64,000 nucleotides of DNA from Prevotella sp. P5-108. GTDB taxonomy: Bacteria > Bacteroidota > Bacteroidia > Bacteroidales > Bacteroidaceae. Location of the stretch: NCBI RefSeq assembly GCF_002251385.1, contig NZ_NPJJ01000038.1, forward strand, positions 1-64,000, read 5' to 3'. Below are positions 26,244 through 35,319 of this stretch, piece after piece. The number at the start of each line of letters is the position of its first letter. Position 1 is the stretch's first letter. The translations under genes and the position numbers were made by a program. The notes beneath the pieces are model-generated. The model was not told the origin of the DNA and ran no database searches. It saw only the letters and a program-made list of their open reading frames with translations.

Positions 26244-28829
26244 TCAGCGCACCACCACCTTGGCACCCTTGACTATGTAGATGCCCGCAGGCACGCTTAC
26301 GCGCTTGGTGTCACCAGCCTCGGTACTTACGCGATGCACCAGACGGCCGTCGATACCGTAGATGGCCACGGTCTCGGCCTTGTCGGCACGGATGATAATC
26401 TCGCCTTCGCCGCCAGTGATTGCCTTGCCGCCGGTGGTCTCAACATGGTCGATGCCTACGGGCTTGCCTGCCACATAGACAATCTGGAGATTGGCTGGCA
26501 GTCTGTACCCCCGACTCTCGTCCTCTACAAGCACCAAATTATAGAAGTAGTTCTCCATGTTTACGTACATTAATGGGCTGAGGTTGTTGTCGATATATGA
26601 CATCTCGATGCCGCCCATCATGAAGTTAAACCCTACCTCTGCTGGGCTCCATGTCTCTTCTACATAGAGTTCGCTACCATCGTTGGGCACATCAATTTGC
26701 TTGTAGCCACCTTTCCAATACTTTTTGCTGCCGTCGCTTGCATCCTCGCAATAGATGAAGTATTGCACCTTACCGGCACCACCTATATTTTTGAATTTAT
26801 ACCTGAATAGGGCGTAGTCATCATTTATCTTGGGGGCTTTGACCCTATTGCCGAAACGGAAAGCGTTCTCGGTCTCGTAGTCGCCCGGTGTGACGTTGGT
26901 CTCCACGTTCGTAAGTACCAGGATAGGCTTTGTGGTCATTTCGGCAGTGAATTTCTGGGGCACCGATATATCCTCGCCCGCATCGTCCTTGACCCTGAGG
27001 TAGAAGTCGCCTTCTGGTACTTCTACAAGTATAGTGATTTGGCGTGTAATCGTCGAGTGGGCAGGCACACTGATGTAGCAGTCGCCTCCGGGGGTGTTAT
27101 TGTAATCCTGGTCGTTTCTGCCGGAATGTAGCGTTATAAGTCCGATGTAGTCTTCGTTGCCATTGTTGGTCACCTCCACGTTGAAGGTGGCCTTTTCCAG
27201 ACCGACTATTTTACCTGCGGGTGTTATGGTGGCGCTGAGCAAGGAGTTGGCCTTGGCCAGCTTATCGGTTGTAGCAATTAGGGTAATGGGCTTCATGCCG
27301 TTGATATATAAACACTTGTGCCATGTGGTCTCGCCCTTTTTGCAATAGACGCCGTAGATGGTGTAGGTGCCGTTCTTGGGAGCGAAGTTGAAGTTGGTCT
27401 CAACAAATTCACCGGTTGGAATGCTCAGGTTCCTGGGATTGCAAATCAAGGTATATCCGCCCTTGCCGTCGCTGATGGCGTAGGCAAACTTGCCGTTAAA
27501 TGGATTTGTGGTGGTGGAGAACAACGCATCGCCGAAAGACAGGCTGAATGCCTCTGACTCATTGGCACGTGTGTCCTTGGTGATGTTGAAGTATGTGTTT
27601 AGTTTATCGCTTGTATATTTGTTTATCTCCAACGAGGGCGTAAATACCAATGGCTCGTCTACAATGCCATTGTCGGGCTGGATGCCGATAATCATATCGC
27701 AGTTGCGGTTGTATCCGTCGGGGGCATTGCCCGAGCCGGCGCCGCCCTTTTTGGGATTGAGGATGGTAATGTCGAAGTATCCGTTCTGATATCCGCCCCA
27801 GCCCCAGTTGATGTGGTAAAGTCCAGAACCGTTGCTTCCGTCGCATACAAACTGATGGCCGCTGGTGGAAGAGAAACCTCCATAGAGTATAGGACGTCCG
27901 GCGCTGAGCTCACGGTCTATGAGGTCGGCCCATTCGGCTATGCTGTAGTTGGCACGGAAAACATTGGCAATCAGGTCGACGTCGTAACCGAAGTATTTGG
28001 TCAAATGGTAGTAGTTCACTACGGCTCCCGACGAGCTGCCGTAGTCCATCTCTACCGCTGCGCCGCAATGCAGCATCAGCTTGGCTACTGCCTCTGCCTG
28101 TTGAATCTTATAGTTGCCTTCTACATATCGTGGCAACATGTTGTCCCAGTCATAAGTCGCGCCTTGGGAGATGCCTGGCATGCTGATTTCGTTGGTTCTG
28201 GTGGTGTAGGCGGGAATGTCGGCCATGAGTTTCTTGGGATATTTCCAGAACGCCATAATCTGCGCCATGGCTGTGGCTACACATCCAGTCGCTGAACGGT
28301 CGTTGCCGTTGTATTTAGGACACATCATGTTGTATGGATAGCCCTGGTTCCACTGTATCTGGCCCAACAGAGGTGCTACCTTTGCCGATGCGCGCTTGGG
28401 TGAGGCGGTCATGGCGCGGTGCTCGTTGAGCAAACTCAGTGCGGCGGGGTCTCCAGCCTTGACGGCTTCGGCCATAGCTTTGTAACTATCGAGAAACATG
28501 GCCATACCCTCGGTCATCTGGTTTTCGTCGTAGGTTCCGCTGTCGGCATAGCCCACGATTTCGGGCATACGGTCATCGCCCGACACGATGGTGAAGCCCT
28601 TGTCGGCTCCGTTGGGAAATACGTAGTAGTCGACTACCTGCTTGAGGTGGCTGTCAACGCCATTGATGGCTCTGGCCTTGGCTCGTGCCTTTCTGTCTAT
28701 CACTATGCCGAGTCGGGAAGCCTGGTTCTCGGCAATCTTTTGCGCCTGTACGAATGAGCGTGGACCGGCTATAGCCGCCAGCTTCACAAAGAGCACAAGC
28801 ATCAGAATGAGTAAAGATTTCTTTTGCAT
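26244..28829 (-). CDS. Secreted C10-family cysteine protease (streptopain/interpain-like) with type IX-style C-terminal domain
   Basis: 861 residues. Order: signal peptide (1-21); Spi-like propeptide (about 22-150); C10 peptidase domain (about 150-380). The catalytic Cys183 is in SATGCVATAMAQ and His325 in STSGHQFVCDG, with HINWGWGG after it. About 400 residues of Ig-like beta domains follow (for example KATFNVEVTNNGNEDYIGL). A C-terminal sorting-type domain ends the chain (VAIYGIDGRLVHR, VSVPAGIYIVKG), typical of type IX secretion or cell-surface anchoring. Prevotella interpain and Bacteroides Bfp proteases are relatives. It is a likely extracellular proteinase. Confidence 0.93.
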   Translation of the reverse strand: MQKKSLLILMLVLFVKLAAIAGPRSFVQAQKIAENQASRLGIVIDRKARAKARAINGVDSHLKQVVDYYVFPNGADKGFTIVSGDDRMPEIVGYADSGTYDENQMTEGMAMFLDSYKAMAEAVKAGDPAALSLLNEHRAMTASPKRASAKVAPLLGQIQWNQGYPYNMMCPKYNGNDRSATGCVATAMAQIMAFWKYPKKLMADIPAYTTRTNEISMPGISQGATYDWDNMLPRYVEGNYKIQQAEAVAKLMLHCGAAVEMDYGSSSGAVVNYYHLTKYFGYDVDLIANVFRANYSIAEWADLIDRELSAGRPILYGGFSSTSGHQFVCDGSNGSGLYHINWGWGGYQNGYFDITILNPKKGGAGSGNAPDGYNRNCDMIIGIQPDNGIVDEPLVFTPSLEINKYTSDKLNTYFNITKDTRANESEAFSLSFGDALFSTTTNPFNGKFAYAISDGKGGYTLICNPRNLSIPTGEFVETNFNFAPKNGTYTIYGVYCKKGETTWHKCLYINGMKPITLIATTDKLAKANSLLSATITPAGKIVGLEKATFNVEVTNNGNEDYIGLITLHSGRNDQDYNNTPGGDCYISVPAHSTITRQITILVEVPEGDFYLRVKDDAGEDISVPQKFTAEMTTKPILVLTNVETNVTPGDYETENAFRFGNRVKAPKINDDYALFRYKFKNIGGAGKVQYFIYCEDASDGSKKYWKGGYKQIDVPNDGSELYVEETWSPAEVGFNFMMGGIEMSYIDNNLSPLMYVNMENYFYNLVLVEDESRGYRLPANLQIVYVAGKPVGIDHVETTGGKAITGGEGEIIIRADKAETVAIYGIDGRLVHRVSTEAGDTKRVSVPAGIYIVKGAKVVVR

Positions 28830-28947
28830 AATGAGTTAGTTTGGTTATAGTCAACTGCAAATATACGATTATTTATATACTTTCTATACCAAATCAGTAA
28901 AAAATTTTGAATAATAGCTGCTTTTTTGTATTTGATGATATTTATAA

Positions 28948-29000
28948 TGCCTGTTCCGAAGAAAAAACGCGTGGATAATGTCCTTTCTTCTGAACAGGCA
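28948..29000 (-). terminator. Terminator of lptD
   Basis: TGCCTGTTC-CGAAGAAA (from 28948) pairs with TTTCTTC-TGAACAGGCA (to 29000), with a loop of about 18 nt. It lies 32 bp beyond the lptD stop; a T-rich tract follows on the minus strand. Confidence 0.65.
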
Positions 29001-29031
29001 TTGTGTATGCTTATGGGGTGTCAATGTGACA

Positions 29032-31857
29032 TCAATACCACTGCACGGCGTTGGAATAACCACTGCGCTTGTCGTATTTGAGCGCGTCGGTAAGCGTGGC
29101 GGCATTGCAACGGAACGAGAAGTTATAGCTGGTGTATGGCGCGAGCACCACCTGACAGCTCATGTTGAAGCAGTGCAAATCGCGCTGCAACGAGGCGGTG
29201 GTCATGCTTATCTTGTGGTTCTCAAAGTCGTAACCCGACGAGAAGCTGATATTCCACCCGTCGCTGATGCGAAGGTTGCCGCTCATGTTGACGGTCTGCG
29301 TGAACTTGTAGGGATAGCGCATCTTGTTGTAGTTGAACTTCTTGATGTCGCGGTTCTCGCTCATGGTGACACCATAGCCCACGGTGAGCGACCAGGGCAT
29401 GGAGAAGAGCATGTAGCCATCGTCGTCGGTGGCAGCCTTTCCGGTGTCCTTGCGCTTCTTGGCTCCGCGCTGTCCTTCTATCATGTCGTCGTCGACATTG
29501 CTTTCGATGCCGGTGTCGATGCCTTCCTTCTCTTCTTTGCTGTCTTCTTCGTCGTCACCGCCATTGAAGAGTTTGCGCAGTTTCTCTGGTGTGAGCGTGA
29601 ATGAGAAGTTCTGCGACATACCCTGGAAGCGTCCGAAGCGTCCGTAGCCCCACTCTGTGTGGTTGCCCACGTAAGGCCGGCCGTTCTTGTCGAGCTCGTA
29701 GGCGTAGGTGGCGAAGACTGCGTGCATGTTGAAGGTATAGTTCTTCCACCATTTCAGACGGATATCCATGCCCAGGTCACTCCAGGGCTTCTCTTTGGCT
29801 GCCATGTTGTAAGACATCTGCAGGGCAAAGTTGTCGATGATACTCACCTTCTTGAAGCCGGTACTGTCCTTGTCGCTCTTCATCTTCATCTCGACGTTGT
29901 TGGCAAGGCTGAACGACAGGTTGCCGGTCTTGCCGCGTGTGGGGTAACCGAAGGCCGAGCCCTCGTAAGGAGAATACTCGACAAGGTCTACGCTACCGTC
30001 GGCATTGGTACGCTGGTAGGTCTGGTAATAACCGTAGCGCGCCGCACCGAAGTCTGGGGCGTAGCTGAAGCTGACCTGTGGGGTGAGGACGTGGCGGATG
30101 GCCTGTACCTTGTCACCGAAAATCTTGCGGCTGGGCACATAGAAACCATACAACTTGGTGCTGGCGCTCATGGCGAAGTTCCAGTTGTAGACGTTGTGCA
30201 GTCCGTTGATGGTATCGTTGACCACGGTGCCGGTGGCTTCGTCCCACGACTTGTTGACCTTACGCAGGTAGGTACGGTCGGTGAAGTTGAACGCCGGGGT
30301 GACGTTTATATAATTAAATAAGGTGAAAGTACCCTGGATAGGGATATTGTGCTGCATACCGTTGCGCCAGTCCTTGGCCAGATTGGACGACATGAGCTTG
30401 TCTTCCTTGGTGTCGATGGAGTTGGTGATATGTCCGGTATAGCTCATCGAAATCTTCTCGTACCAGCGCTGCTTTCCGGCTGCGTTCTTGCGACGGAAGG
30501 GATAGAAGCGGCTGATGGAGATGTTCATGTCGGGCAGCGTCAGGGCGATGGTGGTATCGCGCATGTTCTGGTTGAGGTTCACCGTCGAGCTCAGCGTCAT
30601 GCCTATGCTCGAGAAAGTGGTGCTCCAGTTGACCGAAGATGTACGCGTGCTCTGCGTCATGGTCTGCGGATTGTACATACTGTACAGGTTGTTGCGCTCA
30701 TAGCTGCTTGTGGCGAAGTTGACGCTTGCCGACAGCGTGTTGAACGGATTGGCCTTGGCATCCTGACGGTGACTCCACTGTATCTTGAAGCTGGTCTGTC
30801 GGGAGTAGTCGGGCATTCCCTTGTCACCGGTACGTGTGTCCTGGAAGCTACCTAAGAAACTACCGTTGTATTTGTAACGCTTGCGGTAGTTGGAGGCTGC
30901 GCTGAGTCCCCATGAGCCCTTGGTATAAATCTCACCCAAGAGTTTGAGGTCCCACTTGTCGCTCATGGCGAAGTAGTAACCGGCATCGCGCAGATAGAAA
31001 CCACGGTCTTGCTCGTCGCCATAGCTCGGCATGATGAAACCTGAAGAATAGCTCTTGCTGAAGGGGAAGAAACCATAGGGGATGGCCAGCGGCAGCGGCA
31101 CGTCGGCCACCACGAGATAGGCGGGACCGAACACCACATCCTTGCCGGGGCGCACCTTGGCTCGCGACAGCGCGATGTAGAAGTCGGGGTGCTCGGCGTC
31201 GCAGGTGGTGTAACGTCCATGCTTGAGGAAGATTTCTCCCTTGTCGTTGCGCTTGGACAACTGGCTGCTGAGATAGCCTTCCTCCTGGTGGGTGGTCACA
31301 TTATTGATGAATCCCTTCTTGGTCTTGAAGTTGAAGGCCATGGTATCGCTCTGGTATTCGGTGTCGCCCATCTTGAATACCGGCTTGTTGCGTATGCCGC
31401 CCTTCTCGAGCGAGTCGGGGGTACCCACGGCGTGTACCAGACTGCTGTCCATGCTCAAGGCGATGCGGTCGCTGGTCAGGTCCATGTTCTCGTACTTCAC
31501 ATTGGCCTCGCCGTAGATATAGGCACGTTTGGCTTTGGCGTCGTAGACCAGCGAGTCGTTGCCCTTGTAGCTTACCGGCGCGTCGATGCCGTTCTTCTTG
31601 GCTCGGTTGATAGAGTCGAGGCGTATCGAGTCATCGATGGCTTTGTTGTGGTGATATATGGCCAGTTGGAGCGAGTCCATCTTGGTGGTATCAATGGCGG
31701 GAAGGGTGGGGGTGATGTCTTTCTTAATGGAGTCTTTCAGGGCGATGGTGTCGTTTTTCACCTTCCTGTTTCGCTTCTGACCCGAGGGTGTGGTGGTCTT
31801 GGCCATCACAAAGATGATGGCAAACAGGAAGATTACTATAAGCGTTTTAGTCTTCAT
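29032..31857 (-). CDS. lptD: LPS-assembly outer membrane protein LptD (OstA)
   Basis: 941 residues. The final station of lipopolysaccharide export in the outer membrane. An N-terminal signal or anchor helix (1-20) and a Ser/Thr/Asp-rich segment precede the OstA-like jellyroll (about 85-215; SLVYDAKAKRAYIYGEA, TSDRIALSMDSS). The large LptD barrel follows (PLAIPYGFFPFSKSYSSGF, then long aromatic strands). An acidic/lysine-rich insert lies near residues 775-815. Length suits Bacteroidetes LptD. The -7 box at 31866-31873 leaves only a very short leader. Confidence 0.92.
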   Translation of the reverse strand: MKTKTLIVIFLFAIIFVMAKTTTPSGQKRNRKVKNDTIALKDSIKKDITPTLPAIDTTKMDSLQLAIYHHNKAIDDSIRLDSINRAKKNGIDAPVSYKGNDSLVYDAKAKRAYIYGEANVKYENMDLTSDRIALSMDSSLVHAVGTPDSLEKGGIRNKPVFKMGDTEYQSDTMAFNFKTKKGFINNVTTHQEEGYLSSQLSKRNDKGEIFLKHGRYTTCDAEHPDFYIALSRAKVRPGKDVVFGPAYLVVADVPLPLAIPYGFFPFSKSYSSGFIMPSYGDEQDRGFYLRDAGYYFAMSDKWDLKLLGEIYTKGSWGLSAASNYRKRYKYNGSFLGSFQDTRTGDKGMPDYSRQTSFKIQWSHRQDAKANPFNTLSASVNFATSSYERNNLYSMYNPQTMTQSTRTSSVNWSTTFSSIGMTLSSTVNLNQNMRDTTIALTLPDMNISISRFYPFRRKNAAGKQRWYEKISMSYTGHITNSIDTKEDKLMSSNLAKDWRNGMQHNIPIQGTFTLFNYINVTPAFNFTDRTYLRKVNKSWDEATGTVVNDTINGLHNVYNWNFAMSASTKLYGFYVPSRKIFGDKVQAIRHVLTPQVSFSYAPDFGAARYGYYQTYQRTNADGSVDLVEYSPYEGSAFGYPTRGKTGNLSFSLANNVEMKMKSDKDSTGFKKVSIIDNFALQMSYNMAAKEKPWSDLGMDIRLKWWKNYTFNMHAVFATYAYELDKNGRPYVGNHTEWGYGRFGRFQGMSQNFSFTLTPEKLRKLFNGGDDEEDSKEEKEGIDTGIESNVDDDMIEGQRGAKKRKDTGKAATDDDGYMLFSMPWSLTVGYGVTMSENRDIKKFNYNKMRYPYKFTQTVNMSGNLRISDGWNISFSSGYDFENHKISMTTASLQRDLHCFNMSCQVVLAPYTSYNFSFRCNAATLTDALKYDKRSGYSNAVQWY

Positions 31858-31865
31858 TAAGACTG

Positions 31866-31873
31866 CAAAGTTA
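31866..31873 (-). promoter_or_regulatory. -7 box for lptD
   Basis: Minus-strand TAACTTTG ends 8 bp before ATG 31857, predicting an almost leaderless mRNA. No TTTG at 19 bp. Confidence 0.45.
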
Positions 31874-31916
31874 AAGAATTAATGACTAATTACTATCTGT
31901 TTTCTCAATTTTAACG

Positions 31917-32450
31917 CTATTCGAAGAGATTTTTCCATTCGCGGAAGCGCAAAACGCCCTCTTCTCCGAACTTCTGGAGACTGCGAAGGGCCTCTTCGAA
32001 ACTCTTTGCGTGGTTGAGACGGGTCTTGGAGTAGAACTTGTCGGCATAGCAGATGACCTTCTCCTCGATGGTTTCGGGCAGAAAGTCCTCTTCGGGCAAC
32101 GGCAGCTTCTGGCTGATGATGTCGTGCTTGGTAAGTCCGGCTCCGGTGTGGCGCTCGCATACCCGGGCGTGTCGCGGATAACCTTCGGCGCGCATGAGTT
32201 CGGCTCCTATCCGTCCATGACAGATGTAGGGCTCGTCGCCCATGCAGTGTATCGACGGCGCATGGCAGCGGAAGATGCCGATGTCGTGGAGCATGGCAGC
32301 CTCGATGACAAACTGGCGGTCGATGTGCAGTTCGGGATGGGCATCACAAATGCGCACAGCACGCTGCATAACGAGCGTGCTGTGCGTAATGAGTATATTC
32401 CGGAGGTCGTTGTCCTCCGGATAGTATTTGTCTATTATCTGATTATGCAT
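31917..32450 (-). CDS. HD-domain phosphohydrolase
   Basis: 177 residues, cytosolic. The HD signature appears as an N-terminal His (ITHSTLVMQRA), the HD pair in EAAMLHDIGIF, His in ICHGRIGAELM, and a final Asp in YADKFYSKT. These are the metal ligands of the HD superfamily, which covers nucleotide and other phosphoesterases. Its start codon overlaps the 3' end of the carboxyltransferase gene by 8 bp, so translation is coupled. The substrate is unknown. Confidence 0.85.
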   Translation of the reverse strand: MHNQIIDKYYPEDNDLRNILITHSTLVMQRAVRICDAHPELHIDRQFVIEAAMLHDIGIFRCHAPSIHCMGDEPYICHGRIGAELMRAEGYPRHARVCERHTGAGLTKHDIISQKLPLPEEDFLPETIEEKVICYADKFYSKTRLNHAKSFEEALRSLQKFGEEGVLRFREWKNLFE

Positions 32451-34224
32451 CTGCCTCGGGGCGCTGAATATAAGCTATCACGTCGCCCTTGCGAACCTTG
32501 GCGCCCTGCTTGGCGTTAATCTCTACGAGTTTGCCGCCAAGGTCTGCCTTGACCTCAACAAACTCGCCCCAAGGAGCCTGTATGTAGCAGAATGCGTCGC
32601 CTTCCTTGTATTCTTTGCCGATGAATGGCTCAACAGCAGGAGCAGCCTCGCCGTCGCCCTGGAATTCCCAGAACAGCTGTCCTTTGACCGGACATACGAT
32701 TGCATCGGCCTTTGCGTGCTTGAAAGCAGCCAACTGCTCGGCGCTCAACTGGCTTCCCATCTTTGCATCTTTGGCTTTCTGCAGGTCGGCGAGGAAGTTC
32801 TTCTTAGCCTGGCCGCTCTTGAAGTTGCGATACTGCTCGGGGTGCATAGCCAGCTCGAACAGCTCCTCATCGTCCTGACCATACTCCCAACCGTTCTCGT
32901 CCATCTCCTTGCGGAAGTCATCGAGGGCGTCGGTGAGCAGTGTGTGGGCGTCGACATCGGTAAACTCGCGGCCCTGCTTCTGAGCCAACTCTACCAGCTC
33001 GGGAGCGATGGTGCCAGGAATCTTGCCACTCTTGCCGAGAATCATACCCCACATAGCCTCGTCCATCATCACAAAGCGGCCCTTGCCCTGCTCGATAGTC
33101 AGCAGGTTCATCAGCGCGATGTTCTTGACATACTGGCTGAAAGGAGTAACCAGTGGAGGATAGCCCACGCGAGGCCATACATACTCAACCTCATCGAAGA
33201 GCTTGATGAGCAGATCGTCCATAGACAGCTCGTCCTCACCCTTCTTCTTGCGTACGTTGTTGATAGTAGTGCGCATACCGCCAAGGTCGGCCATCATAGA
33301 ACCCATCATACCGCCGGGCAGACCGCAGCCGAGCAGGAGCGAAGACATAATCTTGTTACCGGGGTTGATGAAGTAGCCGAGCCACTCGTCGATAAACTCC
33401 TGGGTAAGAGCGCGAGCCTTCATGTAGGCACTCATGTTGATTTCGGGTACCTCGAAGCCCTCGTTCTTGAGCATGCTGATGACAGAGATTACGTCTGGAT
33501 GCACCTTACCCCATGACAGCGGCTCGATGGCTACGTCGATGATGTCGGCACCGTTGTTGCAGACCTCAAGGATGCTGGCCATAGACAGGCCAGGACCAGA
33601 GTGGCCGTGATACTGGATGATGATTTCGGGATGCTTGTCCTTAATCATCTTGGTGAGCTTGCCCAGGAATGCGGGCTGACCGATACCGGCCATGTCCTTC
33701 AAACAGATTTCCTCGGCGCCAGCCTCTATCAGCTCGTCGGCGATATTGTTGTAATATTCAAGAGTATGTACGGGAGATGTAGTTATACACAGAGCGCACT
33801 GGGGAATCATGCCGCCCTCCTTGGCCCACTTGATAGAGGGCTTGATATTGCGAACATCGTTCAGACCGTCAAAGATACGGGTGATGTTGGTACCCTGCTT
33901 GGCCTTAACCTTGTACATCAGAGCTCGTACATCGTCGGGCACGGGATACATGCGCAGCGCGTTGAGACCGCGGTCAAGCATGTGGGTCTGGATGCCCACC
34001 TCATTGAAAGGTTTGCAGAATGCGCGCACGGCGTCGTTAGGATTCTCACCGGCCAGAAGGTTCACCTGCTCAAAGGCACCACCGTTGGTCTCCACGCGAC
34101 TGAAGCAACCCATCTCAATGATTACCGGAGCGATGCGCTCCAACTGGTCCTTGCGTGGCTGGAACTTACCAGAGCTCTGCCACATATCTCTATACACGAG
34201 ACTGAACTGAATTTTCTTCTTCAT
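32443..34224 (-). CDS. Pyruvate/oxaloacetate carboxyltransferase-like protein with biotinyl-like domain lacking the biotin lysine
   Basis: 593 residues from ATG 34224. Residues 1-300 form the TIM-barrel carboxyltransferase (CLKDMAGIG with the active-site Lys, YHGHSGPG metal site, LLLGCGLPGGMMG). The PYC_OADA-type conserved domain follows. The C-terminus (about 515-590) folds like a biotinyl/lipoyl hammerhead (GGKLVEINAKQGAKVRKGD). Where biotin proteins have EAMKM, this one reads IQAPWGEF, so the biotin-acceptor lysine is absent. The opening RDMWQSSGKF also differs from the usual RDxHQS. Either it works with a separate biotin carrier or has a changed role. Coupled to the HD gene. Confidence 0.85.
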   Translation of the reverse strand: MKKKIQFSLVYRDMWQSSGKFQPRKDQLERIAPVIIEMGCFSRVETNGGAFEQVNLLAGENPNDAVRAFCKPFNEVGIQTHMLDRGLNALRMYPVPDDVRALMYKVKAKQGTNITRIFDGLNDVRNIKPSIKWAKEGGMIPQCALCITTSPVHTLEYYNNIADELIEAGAEEICLKDMAGIGQPAFLGKLTKMIKDKHPEIIIQYHGHSGPGLSMASILEVCNNGADIIDVAIEPLSWGKVHPDVISVISMLKNEGFEVPEINMSAYMKARALTQEFIDEWLGYFINPGNKIMSSLLLGCGLPGGMMGSMMADLGGMRTTINNVRKKKGEDELSMDDLLIKLFDEVEYVWPRVGYPPLVTPFSQYVKNIALMNLLTIEQGKGRFVMMDEAMWGMILGKSGKIPGTIAPELVELAQKQGREFTDVDAHTLLTDALDDFRKEMDENGWEYGQDDEELFELAMHPEQYRNFKSGQAKKNFLADLQKAKDAKMGSQLSAEQLAAFKHAKADAIVCPVKGQLFWEFQGDGEAAPAVEPFIGKEYKEGDAFCYIQAPWGEFVEVKADLGGKLVEINAKQGAKVRKGDVIAYIQRPEADA

Positions 34225-34656
34225 ATTATCGATAATATTTTTAATATCACTATATTTCAAGGTGCAAAATTATACAAAAAAAACCAATTAGCTCATGATT
34301 GCTGCTTTTTTTTGTTCTTTGGTGGAATTTAATTGTCCCATTTCGCTTCCATTGTTGACTTCTGGCCCACTCATTTGGCTTTCCTTTCCCCTTGTTTTCC
34401 TCTTCGTCAGCGCCCCCATTGTGCCGCGTTGCAGGCGGGTTATCCCCCTTCTTGCCCTCGCTGTCGCCCTCGGCCGTGGCTTTATTTATAAAAAAATAGT
34501 CGCTTCCTCCCTGTTTCTCATAATTTATGAGTAACTTTGCGGCGACTTTTGCCGTGGGCATCCCTTTATCCATGAGAGTGCCGCAGATGAGGAACGCCTT
34601 GTCTTCCCTTGTCAGGGTGGCGGCAGAGTCTTACATAACTGACAGACAAACCAAGA
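34225..34656. other. Spacer between divergent carboxyltransferase and nuclease genes
   Basis: A minus-strand TAATTTTG box (34265-34272) precedes the carboxyltransferase gene. A plus-strand TAACTTTG box (34532-34539) precedes the nuclease gene with a leader of about 115 nt. The T-rich middle has a 79-codon plus frame with no support. Nothing else was seen. Confidence 0.5.
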
Positions 34657-35319
34657 ATGAAGAAAACAATTTATACCAAGTTTGACAAAACTCTGATTAC
34701 GGCTCTTCCCGTGGTCGAGTTTCCAGGGCGCATTATCACCATCCTCACAGCGGGTGAGGCCGAGCGCGCCGTCGATTATCTGTTGACGCAGCCCATATTG
34801 GGCATTGACACCGAGACACGCCCCGCCTTCCGCAAGGGAAAGACCTACAAGGTGGCGCTGCTTCAGGTTTCGACCCACGACACCTGTTTCCTGTTTCGTC
34901 TCAACCGCATCGGCGTGACGCCAGCTATCATTCGTCTGTTGGAGAATACCACGGTGCCCATGGTGGGACTGTCGCTGAGCAACGACTTGCTGTCTCTGCA
35001 CCACCGCGCCGACTTCAAGCCAGGTATGTTTGTCGATTTGCAGAACGAGGTAGGCCGCCTGGGCATCCAGGACCAGTCGCTGCAGAAGCTCTATGCCAAC
35101 CTCTTCCACGAGAAGATTAGCAAGCGCCAGCGGCTCACCAACTGGGAGGCCGACGCGCTTACCAACCGCCAGTGTCTCTATGCCGCCACCGACGCTTGGA
35201 CCTGCATCCGCCTCTACGAGGAAATCTGCCGTCTCGCCGAGACCGGCGACTATGAGCTGGTGACCGTCGAAGATCCCGCTCCGAAACAAGAACGCAAACC
35301 CATAAATACAGAAGCATAA
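34657..35319 (+). CDS. 3'-5' exonuclease, RNase D-like (DEDDy)
   Basis: 220 residues, cytosolic. The DEDD acidic set is visible: GIDTETRP (Asp, Glu), the Asn-Asp in GLSLSNDLLSLHH and YAATDAWTCIRLYE (Tyr and final Asp). It has only the nuclease domain, without the HRDC domains of full RNase D. Likely RNA (possibly tRNA) or DNA trimming. Its stop overlaps the next start by one base (TAATG), beginning a run of tightly coupled genes. Confidence 0.88.
   Translation: MKKTIYTKFDKTLITALPVVEFPGRIITILTAGEAERAVDYLLTQPILGIDTETRPAFRKGKTYKVALLQVSTHDTCFLFRLNRIGVTPAIIRLLENTTVPMVGLSLSNDLLSLHHRADFKPGMFVDLQNEVGRLGIQDQSLQKLYANLFHEKISKRQRLTNWEADALTNRQCLYAATDAWTCIRLYEEICRLAETGDYELVTVEDPAPKQERKPINTEA

Noticed and set aside
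34295-34534. A 79-codon hydrophobic plus-strand frame
   Set aside because: It lies in a T-rich spacer, ends at the nuclease promoter and has no start signal. The hydrophobicity follows from T-rich codons.
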